NCBI GenBank assembly: GCA_015680685.1
Contig: MNCI01038320.1
Span: 96,039-160,038 of the forward strand
Length of the DNA: 64,000 nucleotides
From: Gnetum montanum
Lineage: Eukaryota; Streptophyta; Gnetopsida; Gnetales; Gnetaceae
Reading direction: 5' to 3'
Part shown: positions 45,888-57,198 of the stretch, in pieces
Numbering within the stretch: position 1 is the first letter of the stretch
How the letters are laid out: the number at the start of each line of letters is the position of its first letter
Program-made: the position numbers and the translations under genes
The notes under the pieces: generated by a model
Seen by the model: the letters and a program-made list of their open reading frames with translations, nothing else
What the model was told of the DNA's origin: nothing
The model's database searches: none

Positions 45888-46109
45888 TGCTAGAAATGAA
45901 GAGCAATGGAAAAGTAAATATAATTAGGCAGAACAAGATTGCTGCAAATCTACATTTGTAGGTTAACACAATGCACATATTTATACTATTCTTGAGTGGA
46001 GGTTGAATGGAAGGCATCCAAAGAATGTAGATAGAGGATAGGAAACTTAACATTGAGGGAACACTCACCACAGTAAATTTTACAAAGCAAGATCATTGCA
46101 CCTACAACA
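45888..46109 (-). repeat. 5' LTR of Copia 3 (222 bp)
   Basis: Complement starts TGTTGTAGGTGCAATG and ends ATTTCTAGCA, so it has canonical TG...CA ends, with TATAAATA near 45976-45983. The PBS is immediately adjacent. Confidence 0.8.
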
Positions 46110-46829
46110 CCCTTATAAATAATTCCGAAAACTGGTGCATTTTAATATTGTAAACATGAAACATTCTAATACAAAGGAACCAAATAACCCATTGTGTCTA
46201 CAATGAAAAAAGAGAATGAAGGCCTCCATTACTCATAAAAAAAAAAAATAACACAAAACAAAAATTCAAATTCAAATTAAAATTTATTTGGTGCTCTAAG
46301 CAGAAGGAAGATTCAGCCATCGATCTCCAGATAGAGGCTGGACATCCTAGAAGAGGCCTATGATCGCTACCTGATGTTGGCTACACCTGTGACCACGTTG
46401 GCACCGCCGCTGTTGGGCGTTGGTCTTTGCTGCATGGGCAGAAAAGAAAACAGAAAAGAAAATGTCTATTTCTGTCTGAGAAAATAGAAAAACCATCATT
46501 CAGCAATCGCTACTGCAGGGCATGCACACTGTCATCTTCAATCTACCTCCGACTGCTATTGATGTTCGCTGCACATTTCACACTCTTGCCATGTTCTACA
46601 GCCTGTTGGCAGAAGAGAGAAGACTGTTGAAGACCCCAGCGTCTAGAGAGAGGGCCATCATCTGCGGCTCGCAGCAATAAGAGGCTAAAACATGGGTTGC
46701 ATGTGGGCAGAGAAAACAGAAGAACAAAATAAAACAACAGCTGCTGATGGACATGCGCTACCAGCCGCTACACGTTTCCAAAAGAAAGATTGGCAACCCA
46801 ACCTCATTGGCAGCTCCAGCCCATCCCTC
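46110..46829. other. GC-rich tract, unassigned
   Basis: After an A run (46239-46249) the sequence becomes GC-rich to 46830. On the minus strand a TATA-like CTATAAAGAGGG lies near 46826-46837, just beyond the telo-box, so this could be transcribed leader sequence of an element. Overlapping 60-70 codon frames on both strands have no motif. Confidence 0.35.
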
Positions 46830-47190
46830 TTTATAGCAGCATTGCGAAAGAAACCCTAACCCTAAACTGTCAACCACCAACAGCCTTTGTCATGCCAAAC
46901 GCTATGCGGAAAACTGCCACCACCAATATTTGACATTTGAAACGGTGTGAAATGCATAGAATAACAACTTTTGATATAGAAAATTGATGGCACTTGTTAC
47001 TGGTAATAAGGATAAGCACAAAAAAGTCACCATGTAAATTCAAATACTATATGAACTCAGAAGCATCTCAATAGAGATTTACACATCAAGTTGTAATTTT
47101 AGGAAACATTACCTCTACAACTCTATATCTAACCTTGCAACTAATTTAAAGTGCAATTGTTATGTTATTATTGTTGGTCAAGGCCCTATG
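46830..47190 (-). repeat. Conserved telo-box module, copy B
   Basis: Inverted match to 29490-29880 over the whole length, including CACACCGTTTCAAATGTC and the telo-box (AAACCCTAACCCTAAA at 46851-46866). The similarity stops about 30 bp past the telo-box on one side and at GGGCCTTGACCAACA on the other, so this is a sharply bounded shared unit. Confidence 0.8.
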
Positions 47191-47237
47191 CCTAGCATGG
47201 GTGAGGTTGGCCTCAACACTTGTTAGAGGTCAAACCT

Positions 47238-47373
47238 ATGATTTCTCATTTGTGGAAGCGACCAATCCAAGTAGGAAGAAAACCTCGTAATTGGTTAACA
47301 GGTAAATGATTTCTCATTTGTGGAAGCGACCAATCCAAGTAGGAAGAAAACCTCGTAATTGGTTAACAGGTAA
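47238..47373. repeat. 68-bp perfect tandem duplication
   Basis: Two identical 68-bp copies (47238-47305 and 47306-47373) starting ATGATTTCTCATTTGTGG and ending ACAGGTAA. No differences were seen, so the event or the assembly join is recent. Confidence 0.9.
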
Positions 47374-47834
47374 ATAAAGAATTTTAATAGAGAAATATTG
47401 AATAATGAATTTGGCATTTTTCCTTGAAAATAATTTCCACGAGCCTCCAAAGAACGGAAACTTCCCAGAGCGGTCTAAACCCCTTCCATCTCGATCTGAC
47501 ACACTTTTGTATTGCTTTATATGAAAATCATTGTTATATTTAAAAGCAAATTTTGTAAAAGCTTACCTTTTTTTAATTTTTGTTTAATACTTTAACAGTT
47601 AAGCCTCCACCGTTACCCTAAACGTTAATAACTGTTTGCAAGTTGGTTTGCCAACCGCCCTGGTTTGCTTCCTTACATCGAAGCATAGTGGAGGTGTTTC
47701 CATAACGTGTTCACATGCTCGATAATGATACAGAGATTACCCTGAACTTCTAATTATGGTAAATTGCTATCAATGGAGCATTACAGGTAAGGGAATAACA
47801 GAAAATACAAAGTAGGGGAAGAACGCTGTACCGT

Positions 47835-47990
47835 TTGGATCCATTCGAGGCACTGATGGCAAAGTTTTCGGAATATTCTGAAAACTAGCCCTTGCAATAT
47901 CGAACTCTGTTCTTATTCTTGCAACAGAATCTTCTGTTGACTTCCCATCCGTATTATCCACACATACAAAATAAACTTTTAAAAGTACAA
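47835..47990 (-). CDS. Possible isolated exon, unknown product
   Basis: A minus-strand open stretch with gene-like amino-acid use reads STEDSVARIRTEFDIARASF and then QNIPKTLPSVPRMDPNG, followed by a good splice donor (AACG|GTACAG, near 47835). The ending recalls the segment just before the catalytic domain of plant NT5DC-type 5'-nucleotidase-like HAD proteins (a PKxLPxxPxMxPxG run). That is from memory and weak. No partner exon with a catalytic DxDxT is visible nearby. The MSDRDGRGLDRSGKFPFFGG frame at 47502 downwards could be downstream but is unproven. Confidence 0.3.
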
Positions 47991-48009
47991 GCAAATTCAT
48001 CCGTTTTTC

Positions 48010-51000
48010 AGAAATAAGTTACTCAAATTGTCACGAATAGACAAATTGCGATCGGAGCAAAACATCAAAGATGTCTCTGCTCCAATGATTTGCGTTCGAA
48101 GGACAGAAACATGATATCATATATGAAGATTGCAGCTCCATTCATGCAATGATGTGCATAATGTGCATAATTCTTGTTACTGGAGGCAGAATTTCTGGTC
48201 AATAGAACTTCATCAGATACTTAATTGCTAGTAATATGAACAACTAAAACGTTACTAGATTATATATATTTTATATATAAGGTGGTTGAGAGCATATCAC
48301 TTGCAAAAATCAACTAACTAAATTTTCAAGGGAGTTGGAGATGGAGAATGGGGAGGAGTAAATGCCGTTGTTTCCAGTGATGGTAGTATGGTCTTGTTCA
48401 ACAGTGCATTTTGGATGGTTAAGAAGTCAAACCTCAGTTGACTTTTGTAGGCCATGCACTCTCAACCACCTTATTGATAATATATATAAAAAATTTAGTT
48501 CAATGTTGTCCCACAAAGCCTCTCTTCTTTTCTATTTGTTTTTGTTTTTCCCACCCTTGTCTGCTCATCAACCTTGCTTTCATTATTTTTTTTATAGATT
48601 TTTTCTTCATGCTATCCTAGTGTTTCATTTGATAGTGCTAGAATTTTTCGCAGTTGTTTTTATCTCTATGCATTTTTCTTTAAATCCTTTTAGTGCTTAG
48701 TCTTCTTTGTTAGAGATTTGCAAGGTTGTTGTGTAAGAAGAAAGAATTGGTGTAGAACGTATAAATTTAGAAGAAGGTTGAGTAGACATAGGTCCATAAA
48801 ATAGTTTTAATTTTATTTATAGCAATTTATTTAAGGGTTGTAGGTATTATGTTTGTTTTTTTGGTACTACTTAATTAAAAATTGTATGATGGTTTTGTAT
48901 ATGTTATAATGCTAGAAGTTTGGATGTAGAAGTTTGTGTGTTAATTAGTATATGTGATTTTTCTTAGGAATGGCATAAGTATTGTATAGTGTTTTGTATA
49001 TGCAAAAGAAAAATAAGGCATTGTTGCTACCCTTCTTCTTTCTTTTTTCTTTCTTTTCATTTTTTTTCATCCTTCTTGTTTGCTCATCAACATATTCTCT
49101 ACAATTGCTTTGGTTATTTTTTTTAATATAATTATTTTCATGCTATCTTAGTGTTTTGTTTGGCAATTGCTAGATATAACAGTTTGTTATAGACATTTTC
49201 GTTTATTCTTGTTAGCTTCTTTCTATAGTTTTTTTTGTCTCTAGGCATTTCTGTTTAAATCCTTTAGTGGTTAGTGTAGTGTTTTTTAATTTAATTTGTT
49301 TTTATGCATTTTTGTTAAAATCCTTTAGTGGGTACTGTTGTGTTTTTTTATGTAATTTCTTTAATGTTCGAATGAAATTTTCTTGGTATATTCTATAGAA
49401 AATATTTGTGAGTTGAAGTGTTGATTATAAAACTATTTATTGAAACCATGTATAACTAGATGAACATGTTATTATGAGAACGACTTTTTAAATGCTTAAT
49501 TTATTTCATAAATTTTGAAATAAAAAATTATTAAAATTTACAAAAACAAGTTGTAGAAATTTAGAAATATTAATTTTGGTAAAATATTGAATTTATTGAA
49601 AAAGGTTAAATGAAATGAATAATGTGAGTTGCTCAAAAAATTGTATAATACTTTTGGAGGGAAAGCTCATATTTGCTTAAGACATGCCTTTAGGCTAGCA
49701 ACATAGCAAGTGCATAAGGGTGTCAATACAAAGTCCATACTTGTAAGATAATGCATAAATTTAGGATATTTATTTTGGCTGAGAGGCCAACTCGTCTCGC
49801 AGGATAGGAGGGGGGAGTGCATTTGTCACCCTCCACGTCACACACCACGTAAGATCCCATGAAATGGGAAAAAACATGAACTGAAGAGTCACACTTTTTC
49901 GTATTCCTATTGCACAAAATGTGAACCAAAGAGCCATAGTTTTTCATATTCCAGCGGCACACATAAAAAGGCCAAATGCAACCAAATGCAGAATGGGAAT
50001 GAGAATTCCATTTCCATTCTGTCTATGTCTCTGTCTACAACTGCTACTGCATGCCACCTGGCCCAACCGAACCAGCTTTGATGACGCACTGGAAAGGCAC
50101 CTACAATGGTGGCCCATGCTTCAGCTGCAATAACAAGCTCATCGACATGTAGTTCTTCAACTAAGGCAACAATAAGGCAATAGGCCAATCAGCCCTTACT
50201 GCATCCTTGCTTAACATCGAGGGCCACAACATGCACACATCATCGACAGTCATAATACAATTTTTTTATAATAGCTAAAAGATCCCTTCATTTAGGTTTC
50301 TTTTTTTTTGGATAAAATTTATATATGAATTACGCCAATATGTTTCTTGAGTAACTTTGTTTGAATATACGTTTTAAGCATAAAATTTTGTAGGTAGGGG
50401 CAAGATGAGGGGTAGAGCTAGAGGCATTCGAGGAAAGATGGTAATGGCTATAGTTGAAGCTGCAGCTTGAGGGGAAGGGTCTTCTGAAGTTTTTATGTCA
50501 ACAATAGCCTTTGGTTATTGGAATCTTTTTCTAGAAACAAACTTTCTCTCTATCTTTTTAGATGTGTTTTTGTTAAATTTTTTATAGTGAATTGTAATGT
50601 GTTAAACATTACATTTTGATGATTTTGTGTAATTTTCATAGTTTCACTTCAAGTTGAGCTCTTCTATCATCAGTACTTAGCATGCCTTCCTATACATTTG
50701 CATTCCCAATGCAAAAACATTCCAAAATTTGATTTTGTTATTTTTTTAATGCTTTTTGAAGTGGTAGGGAATTCTGAAATTGTAATTTTCTACTACTATT
50801 TTGAATAATCTTCTTTTGCTACACCCTTTTTTAATGTAAAGGAACATTTGTAAGTTGATTTTCTCTTTATCTCATTGTATATTTTGTATAGGTTTTATCA
50901 TTTCTATGGCTGTGCTTTGAAATTCAGTATTTACCATAGAGTAGATGCATTCAGTTGTTACGATTGTGACTACTTTTTCGTTTGCAATATGCATTTTAAT

Positions 51001-51400
51001 AAAATGCAAAAGTGTTAGCATTTTTGCTAACACATGAAAATTATTAGCCAATTTGAGATGTCGGCCTGACTTCAATCATAATTTTAACAATTTTTCTTGC
51101 TTACTGGGAGGACTTAAAGAGTTCAATTTTGATGATTTCTTCCTACCTTCTCACATGCAATGAGGCCTTTTCTTTATGTACATATTCTTTGATTGATAGA
51201 ACCTAATGGATGATATGGTTGTTAACTTAGTAAATTTTAAAAATGAGAACTTCTGCACCTCTGGCAGCCTAGACCTTAGGAAGATCTCTGGCAAGATTAT
51301 GCTATGATGATCCTAGCTAATGCCGAGGAAAATGCCGACGAGCTCTCTACTGACACACATGTCTTTCCATAATCATAAATAACCAATTATTTATAAATCT
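48010..51400. other. Unassigned AT-rich spacer with old direct repeats
   Basis: No supported gene. A block at about 48540-48710 recurs, diverged, at about 49060-49290 (TGCTCATCAACxT, TTCATGCTATCxTAGTGTTT and TTTAAATCCTTTxAGTG in the same order). The last motif occurs once more near 49315. A 93-codon minus-strand frame at 49907-50188 has no known motif. Confidence 0.35.
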
Positions 51401-51429
51401 TCCATAGCCAAAGAGTCACTACAAGGGAG

Positions 51430-51602
51430 CCAATGATTATATTTATCTCGGTTATTTATAATATCGGTTATATATAATGATATATTTATAATCATAAACA
51501 TAATGATTATAAACATTTCATCATAAATAAAGTTGGTTATTTATAATCATTTCATTATATATATCTTATAGATAATGCTAACCGAGATATAATCATTATT
51601 GG
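51430..51602. mobile_element. Foldback or MITE-like element, 173 bp
   Basis: Ends are near-complementary: CCAATGATTATATTTATCTC... at 51430-51454 against CCAATAATGATTATATCTC... read on the minus strand from 51602. The interior is almost pure AT with many ATAATGATTATA palindromes. No coding, no clear target duplication. It follows sequence (51403-51429) resembling the 114-bp repeat at 52.0-52.2 kb. Confidence 0.5.
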
Positions 51603-51988
51603 TTAGCATTATGAATAAATAAATAATATCTCTAAAATTATGGATTATGAGTAATATTTCATCATATCTTGGATTTATTTATTATGAAATGTTTACTGTT
51701 CAAATGAATCTTATAATCCATAATATCTCAGCTTATATTTATGGATTATTTCTTTAATTATAATAATCTCATAACATTTATTGGATTCCACAATAATTAT
51801 AATATAATAATTATGAATGAGGTGTTAGCATCATTCATATCTTATCCATTGTAACAATAATGTCAATATACAAAAGCCTGTGATATAATAATATTATTAT
51901 TTATGCATTTTTAATGTGATTTTTTATATCTCCACAAACGAAATGCATTACAAATATATGTTGCAGTGCTAATTTAGTTTGATCTTTT

Positions 51989-52216
51989 CGTATTCCCTCA
52001 CCTGCATGCGCCACATGCATGGGAGCTAAAGAATCAATGCAGGGGAGTTGAATCTCTACTCGATTAATGCCCCTTAACCCTTGAGCTTCCCATTCATCTC
52101 TTTGTATTTCCTCACATGCACGCACCACATGCAAGGGAGCCAAAGAGTTACTACAAGGGAGCTGAATTTCTATTCAATTGATGCCCCCCGACCCTTGGGT
52201 TCCCCATTCATCTTTT
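51989..52216 (+). repeat. 114-bp tandem repeat, two copies
   Basis: Copies 51989-52102 and 52103-52216, diverged by roughly 15-20%, each with CCACATGCA, GGGAGC, AAAGA and AATGCCCC...ACCCTT in order. A third start is visible at 52217. A partial relative lies at 51403-51429. Confidence 0.8.
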
Positions 52217-52229
52217 CATATTTTCTTAT

Positions 52230-52377
52230 GTGTAGGGCCTCAAGTGGGTAATAATGAATATTTATTATTATAAAAGGTGGTAATATTGAATATTTATTAT
52301 TATTATAAATGGTGATGGTTAAAATTACTGGAATAATGAATATTTATTATTATTATAAACGATGACGATTATGGTTA
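52230..52377 (+). repeat. AT-rich short repeats before the gap
   Basis: The phrase GAATATTTATTATTATTATA recurs three times with 40-60 bp spacing, up to the N run. Confidence 0.7.
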
Positions 52378-52989
52378 NNNNNNNNNNNNNNNNNNNNNNN
52401 NNNNNNNNNNNNNNNNNNNNNNNNNNNNNNNNNNNNNNNNNNNNNNNNNNNNNNNNNNNNNNNNNNNNNNNNNNNNNNNNNNNNNNNNNNNNNNNNNNNN
52501 NNNNNNNNNNNNNNNNNNNNNNNNNNNNNNNNNNNNNNNNNNNNNNNNNNNNNNNNNNNNNNNNNNNNNNNNNNNNNNNNNNNNNNNNNNNNNNNNNNNN
52601 NNNNNNNNNNNNNNNNNNNNNNNNNNNNNNNNNNNNNNNNNNNNNNNNNNNNNNNNNNNNNNNNNNNNNNNNNNNNNNNNNNNNNNNNNNNNNNNNNNNN
52701 NNNNNNNNNNNNNNNNNNNNNNNNNNNNNNNNNNNNNNNNNNNNNNNNNNNNNNNNNNNNNNNNNNNNNNNNNNNNNNNNNNNNNNNNNNNNNNNNNNNN
52801 NNNNNNNNNNNNNNNNNNNNNNNNNNNNNNNNNNNNNNNNNNNNNNNNNNNNNNNNNNNNNNNNNNNNNNNNNNNNNNNNNNNNNNNNNNNNNNNNNNNN
52901 NNNNNNNNNNNNNNNNNNNNNNNNNNNNNNNNNNNNNNNNNNNNNNNNNNNNNNNNNNNNNNNNNNNNNNNNNNNNNNNNNNNNNNNNN
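52378..52989. other. Assembly gap (612 N)
   Basis: Run of N lying directly against the first visible unit of a roughly 405-bp tandem array, so repeat collapse is the likely cause. Confidence 0.95.
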
Positions 52990-54018
52990 TTTTTCCTTTT
53001 GCTCAATCCTATTATATAGCTCTGTAATGTTTGTTGCAATAATTGTGCAATGTATTCCTTCATCAACATATACGAAATATATAAAATTTTATTTTAACCA
53101 ATTTATGTTTACCAGTATATATTATTTAGAACGCAAATAGTGATGATAACTTAAAAAATAAAAAATAATTAAATTATACTCATAGCCCGCGAAACTGCTC
53201 CACAGGAAAACTTACGAGTGTAATGTTTGTTGCATTATCTAGAGTCAAGACCATTAATTCTTTAAAGATTCATCCTCCTTTTCATGTGCAAAGATATAGA
53301 AAGATTTCAGATGCTAAACATCTCCAAAGTAGAATTGCACAAGAAGTTCATTTTTCTGAGTTGAAGAATTAGGCATATTAAGTTCACACTTATCATTGTA
53401 TTTTGCCTTTTGCTAAATCCTATTATACAGCTCTATAATGTTTGTTGTAATAATTGTGCAATGTATTCCTTCATCAACATATACGAAATATATAAACTTT
53501 TATTTTAACCAATTTATGTTTACCAGTATATATTATTTGGAATGCAAATAGCGATGATAACTTAAAAAATAAAAAGAATAATTAAATTCTACTAATAGCC
53601 TGCAAAACCACTACACTACAAGTCTAATATTTGTTACATTATATGAAGTCAAGACCATTGACGCTTAAAGATTTATCCTCCTTTCTATGTGCAAAGATAC
53701 AGAAAGATTTCAGATGCTAAACATCTACAAAGTAGAATTGCACAAGAAGTTCATTTTACTCAATTGGAGGATTAGGCATATTAAGTTCACACTTATCATT
53801 GTATTTTGCTTTTTTCTCAATCCTATTATACAACTCTGTAATGTTTATTGCAATAATTGTGTAATGTATTCCTTCATCAACATATACAAAATATATAAAC
53901 TTTTATGTTAACCAATTTATGTTTACCAGTATATATTATTTAGAATGAAAATAATGATGATAAATTAAAAAATAAAAAAATAATTAAATTCTACTCATAG
54001 CTTGTGAAACCACTCCAC
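52990..54018 (+). repeat. Tandem array of about 405-bp units
   Basis: Units start at 52990, 53401 and 53804, giving spacings of 411 and 403 bp. The third is partial (about 215 bp). Conserved landmarks in each: ATGTATTCCTTCATCAACAT, ACCAATTTATGTTTACCAGT and, in the two long ones, AAAGATTTCAGATGCTAAAC and AAGTAGAATTGCACAAGAAG. No coding frame is conserved. The array runs left into the gap, so its copy number is unknown. Confidence 0.85.
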
Positions 54019-54023
54019 TAGCT

Positions 54024-54047
54024 TAGATATATATATATATATATCTA
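54024..54047. repeat. (TA)n microsatellite, palindromic
   Basis: TAGATATATA...TATATCTA immediately after the truncated last unit of the 405-bp array. Confidence 0.85.
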
Positions 54048-54419
54048 TAAATTGGTTGAGATGATTTTTTTAAAAAAATGATGTTAGCCAAGCTCGACTA
54101 CTAGACGAGGTAACACGATAACTAAAAATGAAATCACTCATCCCTCCTCTATTTCTCTACCACTTACCCAATTTAGTTTTACCCTCTCGGTCAAGTTTGC
54201 TCTTTCTTTGTTTGTTCATGGTGTTTTTTGAGTATTATTTATGCAAGAGATTTATTTATCAAAAACCAGTGAGTAGAGATGAAATGTTGATGAATAGTAA
54301 AAGAGTTACACAATATAGTTTGGTGCACGTTACTTGTACTGTTGTAACCTATATTTTCCTACAATTGTTATATTCAATTAGAAAAGTAAAAAAAGTAATA
54401 AATTTGAGAAGAAAATATT

Positions 54420-54940
54420 AAATTTGGTAACAGTACTTGAAGATGATTTAAGCTTTTTGGACAATCTTCTTGGGCATGTCATGATTGGCTGCAGGTAGAA
54501 GTTGTATGATATTAATCTCCAAAATAGATCAAAGTTATAGGATTTTGATCTTTGACATGTCGTATTTGTCCACAATTGAACCAAAGAATTGGTAATTCAT
54601 ATGGACAACATTGGAGTGAGTCTAGTATATATCTTGTTTGAAACTCTTATTCAAATATATTTCAATCCAAATATAGTTGTGTAAATCTTGCTTGTTCTAT
54701 GTCATTTTTTTGTATCCACCAATACTATGCTAGACCTTTAAGTTCTTAAATAGCTAGTGAAGTACATTCATGAGAATTACAAACCATGACTTGAAATAAC
54801 ATCTTCATTCCTTTAAGCCACTTTGCAGCTACATAGGAATTATCATATCCTATGAAGTTTGAGGGGTTAAAAGTATAGAACTTGGCTAGCAACTCTAGGC
54901 TAGGTATCAATGGATTCTGTTGAAGATTGTTGTTCACTGA
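54420..54940 (-). pseudogene. Ty3 gag fragment
   Basis: Minus strand. KFYTFNPSNFIGYDNSYVAA (about 54880-54820), then KWLKGMKMLFQVM and, after stops, ELKGLAXYWW, the Retrotrans_gag signature (F-G-DP..AEDWLKEIEKIFEVM...LKGEAxxWW). A decayed knuckle follows as WFNCGQIRHVKDQNP (about 54580-54540; family CFNCGQIGHxKDQCP, two Cys lost). No LTR was found next to it. Confidence 0.65.
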
Positions 54941-57012
54941 AGATGGTTGAAGTCTTTCATTTTTTCCATCATTGTTTCATAGGTTTGTAATGGCTTCATT
55001 AATCCAAAACTTTGAATTAAAAATGTTAATGATGTTCAATTTGAAAAATGACACCAAAAATATAATAAAAATTTTGTTATCTTTGCTAGGGTTTAATGTT
55101 TTCTATTTTTTGATTCTTTACAATTGATTGCACAGTTTCATTTGTTAGTTTTTATGATTCCAATAAGATGGAATGTTGATTTTGCATTAAAAAAATATAG
55201 AATACATGATCTTTTCAAGTAGATGAAAATGTTGATTTTGAAAATGTTAAGTGAAGTGATTAAGTTAATTGGCTTCTTGCTGAGCTAGATGGCTATGGAT
55301 ATGATTTCAAGTTTTAGATATTTTGATATTTATATCACACCTTAGATGCATAGTGTATTGAGAGATGTCAATTGTCATATTGGCATTCTTTTCTTGCTAG
55401 ATCTTTGGTCCAATCATTGCATCATATAATTTTCTGTGTTATGCTTTATTTTAATTCATAGTTGTGTATATTGGTCTATATGCAAGTTGAATTTCTGATA
55501 ATTTATCAATTGCTTGGAAAAAAGAAAGTTCACCCTTGCATTTTCAGCCAGCTAGCTTCCTATTACAAAGTACTTCTAATTTGGATCTTGGAGCAATATC
55601 TTCTAAAATAAAATTATTACAATTTTCCTCCACAAATTGCTTAACATTTATGTTTTGGTATTTTTGCTATGTATAAATAGCATTGAAACATTGCTGATAC
55701 TTTCACATCAAAACTTAGAACTTGCCAAGTCAAAACTTATGATTAATAGACTTGGATGCTTGGTCATAGCTTTTCTTCTGTTTTGAAAGATTTTTAGATG
55801 CTAGGATAACAAGCATTACACTTTGAATTGTGATTTTAGCTGTAACGAGATAACCAACAATCCAGCCTGTAGTCTGGATAACTGCTATTTGATTTTCTCT
55901 GTGATGAAAGAACCTACGATTTGGCTAGTGTATTTTGACTTATGTTAGTTTACTTGTATGCGAATTGTTATTAGTCAGCAAATGTTGCCCTTAAGGCACA
56001 AGTTGACATTGCCATTTTCGTCAACTTGTTTCAGTCAAACTAGCTTCATGTTTATTATGCCTAGTGTGTTGTTCTTAGGAAGTATAGATTATTAATATTT
56101 GGAGCACAACATATACATTTTTTTGGGGACAAAGCTTTTTTTTTTAACTTATAATAAATGCATCATGATATTGCTTCGAGTTGAAAAATTTAAGTAAAAT
56201 AGATTTTGACACAGTATTTTCTGCTTCTAACTATACCAATGACAGTTTCAGTTTCAGTTTCACTTACTCTGCAAATTTATTGTAATGGAGGAAATGCAAA
56301 CCTTCAATGACTAGCTTTCCTAGAACACCTAACATTTTGCCCTAGTTTGATGCTTTCTTTCAGTTATTTTTTTATTTTTTTAAAAAATATTCTCTTTAAA
56401 AATTCTGTGATGAGCTACAATGTATCTTAAATTTTCTGAGATCTGTCCCATATTCACTATTTGAAATGATATTCTTACCCTATTATAAAATCTGAGGATG
56501 TCTTAAATTAAATGTTAAGAACTGAAACTGTTTCCATTTATCGTTATATGGTTTGGGCTTGTTTAAACGGTCGTATGCTATGAAATTTATGATTTTTATG
56601 AGCATGATCAATTAAAAGTGTATACTTGCGTGCAGTTAACAGGACTGCTTTATGACCTACATAAGAATATTGAAAATATACAAATCACAGAAGTGAAGCT
56701 GACAACTCTAGAAAACTGCTAAAAGTGCCGTCTTTTGGGGAATTTGATTGATAAAATGTATCTTATATAATATGACCATGAATTGCTCATTTTCTAATGT
56801 CAGATCAACATAAGTCCATTTTCATGTGCAGAGGCTAGTGATGGATACCCATCTTACCATTGCAGTGATTGCAATATGCAGGCTCTGTATGAATGTCAAA
56901 ATATAATTTAGATTAGGATTTGAAATTACAGTTGACCCTTTAATTAACATTGTTGTAGAATATCTTCCAAGAGTTGCAGAACTTTTGATGAAAGTATTTT
57001 GTGCCATTGCAG
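54941..57012. other. AT-rich sequence, possibly intron of the 57-kb gene
   Basis: No certain exon. Two stretches after splice-acceptor-like sites (about 56640-56718 and 56832-56908) are open but short and unrecognised. If the exon at 57013 is real, much of this would be intron. Confidence 0.3.
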
Positions 57013-57198
57013 GTCTTGAATGCTGAAATTGATAGTGCAGGGAATGAACCAAAAGATTACCTTATTTTACTTGCAGATGGTGTAAAAAGCATGGTGGAGA
57101 TGGAGCTAGCACCTTTCCTTCCAGTTTTATGTCATTGGAACAATCAGTCTCTTGCAATTTCTGCTTCTCTAATCTATCCTCTGTTGGACAAGAACCTG
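57013..57198 (+). CDS. Internal exon, 62 codons, possibly DUF810/MUN-like protein
   Basis: 186 bases open in phase 0 between a good acceptor (CCATTGCAG|GTC) and a good donor (AACCTG|GTAAGC). The peptide starts VLNAEIDSAGNEPKDY and contains LADGVKSMVEMELAPFLPVL, then CHWNNQSLAISASLIYPLL. It has the spacing of plant DUF810/Munc13-like (PATROL1-type, vesicle-tethering) proteins around their E--xFxPVLxxW----------L motif. That assignment is from memory and uncertain. No stop or frameshift within the exon, in contrast to every other coding trace here. Neighbouring exons are not identified; the gene may be spread over long introns or be an exon relic. Confidence 0.5.

Larger units (their letters stand above)
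44026..46109 (-). mobile_element. Copia retrotransposon 3, truncated before RT
   Basis: Minus orientation. LTR, adjacent PBS, gag zinc knuckle, protease and integrase are present. Most of gag (only about 90 bp between PBS and knuckle) and all RT/RNase H are missing. The integrase C-terminal region ends where LINE sequence starts, at about 44020, so the LINE or a deletion removed the 3' half. Confidence 0.78.

Noticed and set aside
47160-47250. tRNA-related sequence beside telo-box module B
   Set aside because: GGTTTGACCTC resembles a B-box on the minus strand, but no supporting structure was found.
56640-56908. Extra exons upstream of the 57-kb exon
   Set aside because: Acceptor-like sites precede short open stretches, but there are no clear donors and no recognisable protein.
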